Shown piece after piece: positions 7,473 to 16,239 of a stretch of 64,000 nt of DNA; positions within the stretch are counted from its first letter, which is position 1; every line of letters begins with the position of its first letter. The position numbers were made by a program, and so were the translations under genes. Source of the stretch: Gleimia hominis (GTDB taxonomy: Bacteria; Actinomycetota; Actinomycetes; Actinomycetales; Actinomycetaceae). The stretch is taken from positions 44,121 to 108,120 of the forward strand of contig NZ_JASXSX010000004.1 of the NCBI RefSeq assembly GCF_032085515.1. Reading direction: 5' to 3'. The notes beneath the pieces are model-generated. The model made no database searches, was not told the DNA's origin, and saw only the letters and a program-made list of their open reading frames with translations.

Positions 7473-8972
7473 TTAGGGTTCGTCCACGCGATCGGATTCC
7501 GCGTCTAGCTGTTCTTCAGTTTCTTCGCTTTGTGGCTGTCTGTTTTCTTCGCTTCGCCGTTGCCCGTTTTCTTCGCTTCGCCGTTGCCCGGCATCTTCGC
7601 TTTGTGGCTGCCCATTTTCCTCAGCTTGCTGCTGCGATTCCGCCTGCTGCTCCTGCGCTTCCTTCTGCTTCCGAGCTTTTTCTTCCTCTAGGCGACGGCG
7701 CCGGTCTTCAGCGCGTTCACGCGGGCCGTACATGATGATGGGGTGGCGACTGAACCGGGCTTTCACCCGCACATCCCAAGAATGTACCGCCCACAACCCA
7801 CAGATAACCGCAACAACTATGGAAATCAGCCCGCCGGCAATGAGCGCCCACCGGCCACCCGCCACGTCCGCGATCCACCCGATTATGGGTGCGCCAATCG
7901 GGTTGGCTCCCAGGTAGACCATCAGATACAGGCTCATCACGCGGCCACGCATCTGCGGATCCGTGGACACTTGAATCGCCGCGTTCGCAGCCGTGACCAT
8001 GGTGAGCATCGCAAGCCCGGTTGGGACCGCCAAGATCGCGAAAGTCGCGTACGTGGGGGCAACGCCCAGCAAAATGTTGAACATGCCGAACAGGACGGCA
8101 GCAATCACGACGAGCCGGACCCGCGGGTATTTACGCCGGGCCGCCAGTAGCGCCCCGATGAGCGCACCCACTGCCATGAACGAGCCCAAAATCCCGTATT
8201 CACCCGCGCCTTTACCGAACACGTCCGTGGCCATGACTGCGGAGGTCATCTGGAAGTTCATCCCAAACGCCGACACAATGCCGGCAACAATCATGATCAC
8301 CACGATGTCCGTGCGTTTGCGGACGTAGCGAAATCCTTTGCGGATCTGGTGTTTCTCGTGGGGCACGTGTTCGATTTCGTGAAGTTCGCCCAGCCTCATG
8401 AGCAAAATTCCGATAACGGGCCCAAAGAACAGCAGGAAGTTAACTACGAATACCCAACCGGGGCCAACCCATTCGATCACAAGGCCCGAGATGGCGGGGC
8501 CAATTAGCCGCGCCACGTTGAACGCCGCCGAGTTAAGCCCAACAGCATTGGGCAGGAATTTGAGTGGCACCAGTTCGGATACGAATGTTTGGCGGGCGGG
8601 TGAATCGATAGTCCCGATAATCCCCGAAATGAACGCCAGTGCGTACACGTGCCAAAGCTGTGCTGTGTTAGTAAGAATCAGTATCCCAAGTATTAGGGAC
8701 ATTATGCCGTTGAGGGATTGGCACAGCTGCACTACGCGGCGCAGGTTCATGCGGTCGGCAATCAGGCCGGCCCACGGGCTAAACAGGAGGGTGGGGATGA
8801 ACTGGAGTGCGGTCACGATGCCAAGTGCGGTCCCGGACCCGTTTGTGAGTACGGTTAGCACAACCCAGTCTTGGGCTACGCGCTGCATCCACATTGCCGA
8901 CGAAGCCACAATGTTCGCACCAAACCACAACCGGTAGTTAAAGAACTTTAATGATGCGAAAGTGGACGACAC
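7473..8972 (-). CDS. MFS transporter, EntS-like drug/siderophore exporter family
   Basis: A 499-residue inner-membrane protein with about 12 hydrophobic segments over residues 10-400 and the MFS loop AGLIADRMNLRRV after the second segment. The opening (FFNYRLWFGANIVASSAMWMQRVAQDWVV, read in short pieces) and the SPARQTFVSELVP segment match the MFS_3 (EntS-like) family. The C-terminal tail of about 90 residues is cytoplasmic, highly charged and made of Glu/Gln/Arg repeats. The GTG at 8972 is chosen because AAGGAG lies five bases upstream (8978-8983); a TTG at 8999 would add nine residues. The substrate is unknown. Closest named relatives export siderophores, macrolides or other drugs. Confidence 0.85.
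   Translation of the reverse strand: MSSTFASLKFFNYRLWFGANIVASSAMWMQRVAQDWVVLTVLTNGSGTALGIVTALQFIPTLLFSPWAGLIADRMNLRRVVQLCQSLNGIMSLILGILILTNTAQLWHVYALAFISGIIGTIDSPARQTFVSELVPLKFLPNAVGLNSAAFNVARLIGPAISGLVIEWVGPGWVFVVNFLLFFGPVIGILLMRLGELHEIEHVPHEKHQIRKGFRYVRKRTDIVVIMIVAGIVSAFGMNFQMTSAVMATDVFGKGAGEYGILGSFMAVGALIGALLAARRKYPRVRLVVIAAVLFGMFNILLGVAPTYATFAILAVPTGLAMLTMVTAANAAIQVSTDPQMRGRVMSLYLMVYLGANPIGAPIIGWIADVAGGRWALIAGGLISIVVAVICGLWAVHSWDVRVKARFSRHPIIMYGPRERAEDRRRRLEEEKARKQKEAQEQQAESQQQAEENGQPQSEDAGQRRSEENGQRRSEENRQPQSEETEEQLDAESDRVDEP
7521..7616. repeat. 4 x 24-bp in-frame repeat in the MFS C-terminal tail
   Basis: Four 24-bp units at 7521-7544, 7545-7568, 7569-7592 and 7593-7616 encode octapeptides of the type NGQRRSEE near the C-terminus of the MFS protein. 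The unit length keeps frame. Confidence 0.95.
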
Positions 8973-9153
8973 CCGGGCTCCTTCAATATTTAGCTTCAAC
9001 GGTTACCGCTTGTGCGCATGTGTTCACTATGCGTACGCTCTTGGGGCGGTAGTGCATGTGTCACTGTTATTTGGCGGCTCTGTAGTTGCCAGGTTATCAA
9101 CATTGCGTTTGATGTTTCTAGGGCAGTTGGATCGTCTTAGCTCAGAGCAAACT

Positions 9154-9190
9154 CGTGGCCCAGCGTTTGCTGGGCCACGAAATATTTTAT
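9154..9190 (+). terminator. Intrinsic-terminator-like hairpin between the MFS and NCS2 genes
   Basis: A perfect 11-bp stem, 9154-9164 with 9169-9179, has a GTTT tetraloop and is followed on the plus strand by an AT-rich, T-rich stretch. It lies between two minus-strand genes, so it may end antisense transcription or stabilise the NCS2 mRNA 3' end. The rest of 8973-9227 shows no gene. Confidence 0.6.
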
Positions 9191-9227
9191 TCTTCTTTTT
9201 TAAGGGTACTATACGCTTTTCTTAAGA

Positions 9228-10721
9228 TTATGAGACGCCAAGCAAACTTTGGATGGGTCCGAGCATGAAGTAGATGGCGAACAGGATGCCGATCACCCAC
9301 ATGAGCGGGTGGATGCGGTTCTTTTTGTTGTCCAGGTTCGCAACGATGTAGGCGATGAAGCCAGCGCCGATCCCCACCGAGATGGAGTAGGCGAACGGCA
9401 TGAACGCGATGGTCATGAACGCGGGGATTGCGATGCGCGGGTCCGACCATTTAATGGACGCAACCTGGGACATCATGAGGAACCCGACGAACACGAGGGC
9501 GGTGGAAGCTGCTTCCGTGGGCACCAGCTGTACGAGCGGTGCGAAGAATATGGACAGGAGGAACAACCCACCGGTCACGACGTTCGCGAACCCGGTGCGG
9601 GCGCCCTCCCCGACCCCGGCGGACGATTCTACGAAAGACGTGTTTGAGGAAACGCCACCGAGCCCACCGGCAATTGCAGACAGGGAGTCGATCAGGAGGA
9701 TTTGGCGGGTGCGCGGCGGGGTCCCGGTTTTGTCCAGTAGGCCCGCTTCGGAACCGATCGCCACCATTGTGCCCATCGTGTCGAAGAAGTCCGCGAGCAT
9801 TAGGGAGAACACGAGCAGCACCACGGCCAGGGGCCCGAGTTTGTGGAATGCGCCGAAGAAGTCCACTTGCCCGAGGGAGGAGAAGTCGGGTAGGGACACG
9901 ATGTTGCCTTTAATTTCGGGTACGGACACGCCCCAGCCGGTGGGGTTATCTTCTGATTTGGGGCCGAGTTTGGCCACCAGTTGGATTAGTACCGCCAGGG
10001 TTGTGGACGTGACGATACCGATTAGGATCGCGCCTTTAACTTTGCGCACGTACAGGATGATGGTGAGGAACAGGCCGACTACGAATACGAGTGCGGGCCA
10101 GCCCGCGAGCGAGCCGTGGACACCGAGTTCTACGGGCACGCCGGAACCAGGGCGGATCACGCCGGCGTTCAGCAGGCCAACGAACGCGATGAACAGGCCG
10201 ATCCCTACTGAGATGGAGGTTTTCAACTGGTTGGGGACGGCAGAAAAAATGGCCTCGCGGAAACCCGTGAGGACCAGGATTGTGATTAGTACACCTTCCC
10301 AGAAGATCAGCCCCATGGCTTCTTGGAAGGTGAGGTGTGAACCGACTACGAGCGTGAACGACACCATGGCGTTCAGCCCCATCCCCGCGGCGAGTGCGAG
10401 TGGGTAGTTGGCCACTACGCCCATGAGGATCGTGGTTAGACCGGCGATTAGGGAGGTGCCGGCCGCGATCGCGGTGATGGAGATGGAACCGTCGCTGGGC
10501 AGTGCCGTGGAGAGAACGATCGGGTTGATGACCAGGATGTAGGCCATCGCGAAGAAGGTTACGAATCCGCCGCGGATTTCGCGGCTGAAAGTGGATCCGC
10601 GTTCAGTTATTTGGAAGAAGGAATCTATCTTGCCCACTTTAGGGGGTGTCACTGTGTCTTTAGTTTCCACCTCTCCTAGTGTGCCAAACGCGCGGGTTGT
10701 TCTCGAAATGGGTGGGCACAT
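9228..10721 (-). CDS. NCS2-family purine permease (AzgA/PbuG-like)
   Basis: A polytopic membrane protein of about 497 residues, likely a proton symporter for adenine, guanine or hypoxanthine. The sequence after about residue 35 (FQITERGSTFSREIRGGF, then TFFAMAYILVINP) follows the start of AzgA-type permeases. Later motifs include AAGMGLNAMVSFT, the DFFDTMGTMVAIG segment and SSNTSFVESSAGVGEGARTG, all typical of this COG2252 branch. The start is uncertain. ATG 10721 has no clear ribosome-binding site; a GTG downstream sits at AGGAGAGGTGG with tight spacing. The gene is 67 bp past the DUF3027 gene in the same direction. Confidence 0.88.
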   Translation of the reverse strand: MCPPISRTTRAFGTLGEVETKDTVTPPKVGKIDSFFQITERGSTFSREIRGGFVTFFAMAYILVINPIVLSTALPSDGSISITAIAAGTSLIAGLTTILMGVVANYPLALAAGMGLNAMVSFTLVVGSHLTFQEAMGLIFWEGVLITILVLTGFREAIFSAVPNQLKTSISVGIGLFIAFVGLLNAGVIRPGSGVPVELGVHGSLAGWPALVFVVGLFLTIILYVRKVKGAILIGIVTSTTLAVLIQLVAKLGPKSEDNPTGWGVSVPEIKGNIVSLPDFSSLGQVDFFGAFHKLGPLAVVLLVFSLMLADFFDTMGTMVAIGSEAGLLDKTGTPPRTRQILLIDSLSAIAGGLGGVSSNTSFVESSAGVGEGARTGFANVVTGGLFLLSIFFAPLVQLVPTEAASTALVFVGFLMMSQVASIKWSDPRIAIPAFMTIAFMPFAYSISVGIGAGFIAYIVANLDNKKNRIHPLMWVIGILFAIYFMLGPIQSLLGVS

Positions 10722-10788
10722 TATGGACAGTTCGCCGCGCTGGCAGATGGAAGCGTTAACCTGAGTTAAAGAGTGTACCTACCGCGAG

Positions 10789-11712
10789 TTAAGACAGTAC
10801 TTCAATGTTGTTTTCGTCTAGGTGCGTGGGAGTAATGGGCCACTGTGACGGCTGATTTTTGATTCCCGTTTCCGAGTGCGCGCCGCACGCGTGTTTGAGC
10901 GCTACGACCCGCCCGTCGTCCGCGGACCATTCATTTGAGCACACCCCGTATTTATCCCCTAGTTTCCCCTCGATTGAAAGCAGGAACCCGCAGGAGTCAC
11001 AGGTGGCGTCGAACTGAGGCTTGTTATTGTGTTCAAAGCGTTTGCGGTTTCGCCGTCCCACCGAGCGGCCCGCCCGTTCTTTCGCGTCCCGGCGGGCACG
11101 GCGGCGACGTCTAGTTTCCCACCGTTCCACCGTTTCTTCTTCCCCTTGTTGCGACAGTTCACGCGGCCGTTTCAGCGGCGCGGCGTCTTCGGTTTCTCGC
11201 GCTTCTAAGCGTTCGTCGTTTTTCTGGTAGGGCAGGATGTCGGATGGGGTAACGTCGGATGGTTCCAGACGGTCTTCCCACGGGACCCAGTCTGGCGCCA
11301 GGAGCGCACCTTTGCCGGGCAGTAGGTTCACTTCACACATGGTGACTTGGCGTTGCCGGGGGGCGCGCGCCACGGTCACTGCCCAGTGCCACCCCACGTA
11401 CCCTTCTTTGAGGCATTCATAGTAGTGCGTGTGAAGCCTCTCCCCTTCGGCGACGTCACCGATGTGCTGCCCAATGTCGTCGGGGTGCACACTTTGGCAC
11501 GCGAGTTCACGCGCTTGCTTTGACGCACTTTGGAGCACTTTATCTACCCGCACGCCACCTGCACGTTTGGTTGCACGCGTGGTTTCGCGTTTAGTTTCGC
11601 TTTCGCGCTTAGGTTCGGTAGGTACCGCCGCTTTCTTCGTCTCTGGGTGCGGCGTGTTGTGCTCATTTTCCACTACTTGGTTTGAGTTGTTCTGCTTATT
11701 GTTTTTAGGCAT
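10789..11712 (-). CDS. DUF3027 family protein
   Basis: An actinobacterial protein of unknown function, 307 residues from ATG 11712. Residues about 50-190 form the conserved DUF3027 core (AREL, HYYECLKEGYVGWHW, VTMCEVNLLPG, LLAPDWVPWEDRL, PSDILPY). The C-terminal part has a likely zinc-binding set: CDSCG, then a CSNEWSADDGRVV segment and CGAHSETG. The N-terminal 50 and central 190-235 residues are charged and low-complexity. ATG 11712 overlaps the last codons of csp by 8 bp and suggests translational coupling; ATG 11721 is the alternative. Pairing with csp is a conserved actinobacterial arrangement, which hints at an RNA-related role, but this is inference. Confidence 0.85.
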   Translation of the reverse strand: MPKNNKQNNSNQVVENEHNTPHPETKKAAVPTEPKRESETKRETTRATKRAGGVRVDKVLQSASKQARELACQSVHPDDIGQHIGDVAEGERLHTHYYECLKEGYVGWHWAVTVARAPRQRQVTMCEVNLLPGKGALLAPDWVPWEDRLEPSDVTPSDILPYQKNDERLEARETEDAAPLKRPRELSQQGEEETVERWETRRRRRARRDAKERAGRSVGRRNRKRFEHNNKPQFDATCDSCGFLLSIEGKLGDKYGVCSNEWSADDGRVVALKHACGAHSETGIKNQPSQWPITPTHLDENNIEVLS

Positions 11713-12082
11713 CAAAATCATCTGCTACAGCACGTAAAAGTTCAGCGATTTTACGTGAATTGTCTGGGTATTTTCCGCGCCGCAGTTGGTGGGAAGACCC
11801 GTCTAATAGTTTGATTAGATCCTCTACCAGCCCAACCATTGCTTGTGGTCGCCGGCGCCTTAGTTTTCGAATAGAAGGTGCTTCAGGTAGTACCTCAGCA
11901 GTAATCGCTTGAGGTCCTTTCCGCCCATCCACAATCGAGTACTCTATGCGACTACCAGCTTTGGGGCGCGGCGAACCACCGTTCAATGCGGATGCGTGTA
12001 AGAACACGGATTCTCCATTGTCACCTTCGATAAAGCCAAACCCTTTGTCTTCATCGAAAAACTTCACCTTACCGGTGGGCAC
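11705..12082 (-). CDS. Cold-shock-domain protein with C-terminal extension
   Basis: A 125-residue nucleic-acid-binding protein. The cold-shock domain covers residues 1-66 with both RNA-binding motifs: KGFGFIEG (RNP1) and VFLHAS (RNP2). Residues 70-125 form an extension with an RKLRRRRP basic patch and a likely helical tail, as in the longer actinobacterial Csp branch found next to DUF3027 genes. The GTG start follows AAGGAGG by five bases. It is the first gene of a pair with DUF3027. Probable roles are RNA chaperoning and translation or transcription control. Confidence 0.93.
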   Translation of the reverse strand: MPTGKVKFFDEDKGFGFIEGDNGESVFLHASALNGGSPRPKAGSRIEYSIVDGRKGPQAITAEVLPEAPSIRKLRRRRPQAMVGLVEDLIKLLDGSSHQLRRGKYPDNSRKIAELLRAVADDFDA

Positions 12083-12213
12083 AGTGCCTCCTTAGTTTTG
12101 CGCGGTCCCTCATACGGGATTACTGGATTACCCTCTATGATAGTGGTTGCAGGCAAGGGTTGCTTAAACTGTTGAAACAGCGCGGTGAATACCAGGATGC
12201 AAAAGGGGGCTGT

Positions 12214-13686
12214 GTGGGCACGGTGGCGATTGTAGGCGCGGCACTAGGGGTGGCGGTAGTGGCCGGCGTAGTGTATGCCGTGAAGACGCGCACATCCTCC
12301 GCCTCAGACGCCGACTCGACACGGTCGCACGCGCACGAAGATACAGAGGCGGAGACAATTAGTTCTGCCGGTACTGCCGGTTCTGCTGGTGCTGCTGGTC
12401 CTGCAAGTAGTTCTACGGAGTCTATGGGCTCCACTAATTCTGACGACACTAGTGAGTCTGCCGCGAATGCGGATTCTATTGTTTCTGCGGAGTCTGCCGG
12501 TTCCGTTGAGGCTGCGCCCCGCGAGGCCGCGAACGAGGATGACCCCTTAGGTGCTGCGCGCACAGATTCCGGCAACGAACACAAAAGCGAAACTGGGACT
12601 GGGGAATCAGCTGAAGCGGCGGTGATTGCGCCGGCGCGCGCGCAACCAACCGTGGAAGAGTTTGAATCAGTGCTGCGTGATGCCTGGCAAGAACTGTGGT
12701 TGTCACGCTGGGTGTTGGGCCGGCGGGCGTGCGCGGATTTAGAGAACGCGATTAAGAATGCTCGCGCGTTATTGGCCACTCTATCTTTGGACACTGCCCA
12801 TTCCCCGCTCTTGTCGTCCACGGTTGAAGCGTTAGAGCACGCGGAAGAACCGTTGCGGAACCTGCGGTTAGCGCAGTGGCAACGCGGCCTAGCTCCCACG
12901 CAGTGGCGGCGAACCAACCCGCACAGGGTGGCGATCACAACAGGACGCTACGTGAGCCCGGACCCCAGTGATGGGCTAGCCCGCCTGGCTTCCGAAACAT
13001 ACTACGGGTTAGAACAAGCACGGTTCGACATTGCGCGAATCACTCCCATCGCCGGGTCGCAAACGGCCGCGATACTGCGTTCGTTGCTCACGCGAGCCCG
13101 CGAGCAACTGGAGAAAGCACAGCACGAGCAACTGGAACGAGTGCAGCAAGAGCAAGTGGGACAAACTCAGGTGGGGCAAGCACAGGAGCAGCGGGCCCCA
13201 CGCACTGAACAAGAGCCTGCGTCCGCGCAAGAACCAGCGGCGGCGCAAGAACCGGCGGGGAACACTACCGGCACGCCACAATCCCTGGGGATGCAAGACC
13301 TGCTTGCGGCAGAGAAGCACTTGGTGAATGCCGCGTGGGCGCGCCGCGCTATCCGGTTGAGCGCTAACTACGTGCGCGCACGCGCGGATGTGAACACGTG
13401 GGCGGATCCGAACCACGCAAACGTAGAACCAGAGCAGTGGTTCAAATACGCCCGCATCGGCATCCGCATGGTCAACGTCCTGTGCGACTGCGCGTATATT
13501 TACACCCCGTTTCACGCAAGCGCGAGCACACGCAAGAACCTGGGCCGGGCCCAGATACTCTTCACTGACCAGGTGAAACACGTGCAGGCCGGGGCAGAAC
13601 CTCAAGCGCATACGTGCGAAACCATTACCGAACTCGTGGCGAATACGCTGGAGGCAATCATGCCGGCATTCGAACCGCAAGAATAG
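12214..13686 (+). CDS. Unrecognised membrane-anchored protein with low-complexity and coiled-coil regions
   Basis: I do not recognise a family. From GTG 12214 the protein has about 490 residues: a hydrophobic helix (GTVAIVGAALGVAVVAGVVYAV) at the extreme N-terminus, then about 120 residues dominated by Ala, Ser, Glu and Gly, then two helical blocks (LRDAWQELWLSRWVLGRR and the LLAAEKHLVNAAWARRAIRL region) joined by a Gln/Glu-rich stretch with EQLE and QEPA repeats. GTG 12214 is preferred because GGGGGC precedes it and the helix begins at once; a TTG at 12160 adds 18 polar residues. It precedes the TPM and pspA genes in the same direction, so an envelope-stress role is possible but unproven. 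Confidence 0.7.
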   Translation: MGTVAIVGAALGVAVVAGVVYAVKTRTSSASDADSTRSHAHEDTEAETISSAGTAGSAGAAGPASSSTESMGSTNSDDTSESAANADSIVSAESAGSVEAAPREAANEDDPLGAARTDSGNEHKSETGTGESAEAAVIAPARAQPTVEEFESVLRDAWQELWLSRWVLGRRACADLENAIKNARALLATLSLDTAHSPLLSSTVEALEHAEEPLRNLRLAQWQRGLAPTQWRRTNPHRVAITTGRYVSPDPSDGLARLASETYYGLEQARFDIARITPIAGSQTAAILRSLLTRAREQLEKAQHEQLERVQQEQVGQTQVGQAQEQRAPRTEQEPASAQEPAAAQEPAGNTTGTPQSLGMQDLLAAEKHLVNAAWARRAIRLSANYVRARADVNTWADPNHANVEPEQWFKYARIGIRMVNVLCDCAYIYTPFHASASTRKNLGRAQILFTDQVKHVQAGAEPQAHTCETITELVANTLEAIMPAFEPQE

Positions 13687-13727
13687 TCGCGTCCAGGGTC
13701 AAGACACGCCTCGCGCTTGGAGGCCGG

Positions 13728-13855
13728 ATGCCTGTGCCGCACGCAAGCCACGTGCCTGTGTCGCACGCAAACTGTGTCTGACCGCGCGCAAGCCACGTGC
13801 CTGTGTTGCACGCAAACCGTGCCTGTGCCGCACGCACGCCATGCCTGACCGCGCG
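13728..13855. repeat. Imperfect 22-24-bp tandem repeats between 12214 gene and TPM gene
   Basis: About six diverged copies of GTGCCTGTG-CGCACGCAA-CCAC fill 13728-13855, starting 42 bp after the stop codon of the upstream gene. No coding or terminator signal is evident. Confidence 0.85.
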
Positions 13856-13931
13856 GAAACTACGCAGGCACGCCGAATAGTCGGCCAGGAGACGCTGACA
13901 AAACCGGAAGATATGCGGAAGAATAGGACAC

Positions 13932-16046
13932 ATGAAGTTAGTACACGTCACGCGCCGCCCCGGCCTGTGGATCTGGGTGGCTGTAACTGCAGTGATCACA
14001 CTCTTAACCGCAGGGCTAACGGCCGGGTTAAACGCGGGAACGGCCCGGGCGGAACCACCGCAATCACTGGATGGAATCGTTACGGACCCCGCGGGCTTTT
14101 TAGACCAGAAATCAGCTGATAGTGCCCGTGAAAGCCTAAGTGCGGTGCGCGACAATGGGACAAACGCGTCCCTGGTGGTAATCAAAGATTTTGGTGGCGC
14201 AGACCCATACGGTTGGTGCACGGACGCTGCGCAGCAGTCGAACCTCGGGGGCGCGGACGTCGTGTACGTAATCGCCTACGAGCAGCGGCAATACTCCGTG
14301 TGTTTCGGATCCGCGCTCAACGGAGACGCAAAACGAATCAACCAGGCGGCAAAACAGGCGGCGGGCAAACTGCGGTCCACCCCTCTTACCGGCTCTAATG
14401 TGGCGGATGCGACCGAGGTTTTCGCCCACAAAATCGAAGGAATCACGCCCGGTGACACCAGCGGATCGGGCAGCAGTAGTGGGGATGATTCCGAAGATTC
14501 AATCTGGGGTGTGGCCGCCACAATCGCGATCGTTGCCCTGTTCGGCGGCGCGTGCGCGTGGTTCATATCCAGTCGCAACAAGAATCTGAAAGGCACTGCC
14601 ACCATGCGTGCCCGCGGAGTGCGGGGCCGGCAGGTGGATCCGCAGAAAGCCGTGCAAGACGCCAGCCGCGCCCTCATGGAAGCAGACAACTCGGTGCAGG
14701 CTGCGGCGGACGACTTGGCGTTTGCCCGCGCCCAGTTCGGACAGCTCGACACGCAAAAGTTCGCACAAGCTGTGGACCATGCGAACGCGCTTTTGGACCG
14801 CGGGTTCAAGCTGCAACGCGAACTCGACCAGGGTGGCACCGATCCATCGGCTGGTTCGCATGCCGACCGCTCCCCGTCGGGCGCAACCACGGGCCCCACC
14901 CAGCAGTCCGCCCAGGAGCGGCTGCAACTCGCTGAGCAGATCCAGACGCTCGCACAGCAAGTACAAACCACGCTCGAAAAACACGTGGACGAGTTCCAGC
15001 GGTTACGCGACGTCGAAACCAACGCGGAGGACACCCTCAAGCAACTACGCACCTCCGTAACAGAAGCGGCGGCGAAAACCAAGCAGGCGGACGCGGAACT
15101 AGCGGGCCTGCGCCGCACCTACCCGCAGCAAGCTCTGCGTTCCATTTCGGATAATCCCACCCAGGCACGCAACTTGCTTGAGGCAGCCAACCAGGCTCTG
15201 GATGATGCGCAGGAACAGTTGGAATCGGACCGGTCTGCAGCAGTGCAGCAGATCAATATTGCGCAGCGGGCCCTCACGCAGGCTTTGAAAGAAATCCATG
15301 AGGTCATGGGTGCGTCCCAGGATCTGGATAGAGCCCAAGAGCGGCTAACCCAGGCGATCGCGTCGATCAGTTCCGATATTGCGGACACGCACCGGTTGGC
15401 GCCAAACGACACGGCGTTCGAACCACTCGTAGCTGCGGCGCAAAAAGCCGTTAAGCAAGGGCAAGAAGCGCAGGCTGGAAATGCGGACCCACTGGCTGCG
15501 CTCGCGAACCTGCGGCGCGCTGAAGACACGCTCGATGCCGCGCTCGCCAGTTTGCGGGGCGAAGAACAGCAGCGCGAACGCGCGGCCCAGCGGTTAGAAG
15601 ACCGAAAACTGCACGTGGATCAGCTGATTGACCGGGCAGACCGGTACACGCGGACCCACCGCGCGAGCGCATCCATGTCGGCCCGCAGCGCCCTGAAACG
15701 CGCGCAAGAACTGCGCGGTCAAGCGCAAGCGGTGGAACAAGACGATCCAGAGCGAGCCCTCCACCTGCTCGGCCAAGCCCAAGAATCCGCGCAAGCAAGC
15801 ATTGACGAAACGTTATATGCACGCCAGCAAGATAACCTGTCGACTTCGAACTCGGGTGGAATCGACTTGGGTACCCTCATGCTCGGGGGACTCCTGTTTG
15901 GAGGTGGACACAGCTCCGGGTGGGGTGGTTCCAACAGCTCGTGGGGTTCAGATTCGAACTCGTGGGGCTCCGGCGGTTCATTCGGCGGATTCTCCGGCGG
16001 GTTCGGTGGTTTTTCCGGCGGTGGCGGCTCGTCCGGCGGCTTCTAA
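13932..16046 (+). CDS. TPM-domain (Psb32/YgcG-type) membrane protein with long coiled coil
   Basis: A 704-residue envelope protein. A signal/anchor helix at about 12-38 precedes an extracellular TPM domain at about 45-165 (ITDPAGFL-like VTDPAGFLDQKS, then DVVYVIAYEQRQYSVCFGSAL). A second membrane segment, GVAATIAIVALFGGACAWF, lies near 195-215. Residues 220-620 are Ala/Gln/Glu/Arg-rich and strongly coiled-coil. The end is a Gly/Ser/Phe-rich tail (GGFSGG repeats). AGGA lies just before the ATG. This architecture followed by a pspA gene is common in Actinobacteria, so a role with PspA in membrane maintenance is likely. TPM domains have been reported as phosphatases in plants; activity here is unknown. 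Confidence 0.88.
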   Translation: MKLVHVTRRPGLWIWVAVTAVITLLTAGLTAGLNAGTARAEPPQSLDGIVTDPAGFLDQKSADSARESLSAVRDNGTNASLVVIKDFGGADPYGWCTDAAQQSNLGGADVVYVIAYEQRQYSVCFGSALNGDAKRINQAAKQAAGKLRSTPLTGSNVADATEVFAHKIEGITPGDTSGSGSSSGDDSEDSIWGVAATIAIVALFGGACAWFISSRNKNLKGTATMRARGVRGRQVDPQKAVQDASRALMEADNSVQAAADDLAFARAQFGQLDTQKFAQAVDHANALLDRGFKLQRELDQGGTDPSAGSHADRSPSGATTGPTQQSAQERLQLAEQIQTLAQQVQTTLEKHVDEFQRLRDVETNAEDTLKQLRTSVTEAAAKTKQADAELAGLRRTYPQQALRSISDNPTQARNLLEAANQALDDAQEQLESDRSAAVQQINIAQRALTQALKEIHEVMGASQDLDRAQERLTQAIASISSDIADTHRLAPNDTAFEPLVAAAQKAVKQGQEAQAGNADPLAALANLRRAEDTLDAALASLRGEEQQRERAAQRLEDRKLHVDQLIDRADRYTRTHRASASMSARSALKRAQELRGQAQAVEQDDPERALHLLGQAQESAQASIDETLYARQQDNLSTSNSGGIDLGTLMLGGLLFGGGHSSGWGGSNSSWGSDSNSWGSGGSFGGFSGGFGGFSGGGGSSGGF

Positions 16047-16098
16047 ACACTCGCCCGCAGCCTCTAAGCACTCGCCTGGCAGTTTCTAAACAGAGCGG
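16040..16098. repeat. 2.5-copy 21-22-bp tandem repeat spanning the TPM gene stop codon
   Basis: Copies at 16040-16060 and 16061-16082 share the pattern YTCTAARCACTCGCC; a partial third copy begins at 16083. The TPM gene stop TAA (16044-16046) lies in the first copy and is repeated in each. Confidence 0.85.
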
Positions 16099-16239
16099 AT
16101 CTCAGGTGATCCACAGGTTATTTTCAGCAGTAACCAACGCCTCATTTTATATACTTAAAGCAACAGTTTGCGCGGCTCTCATCTTGCTGCAGCAGACATG
16201 AACATGACGGTTATCAAATCGCATTACGAAAGGTTCACA

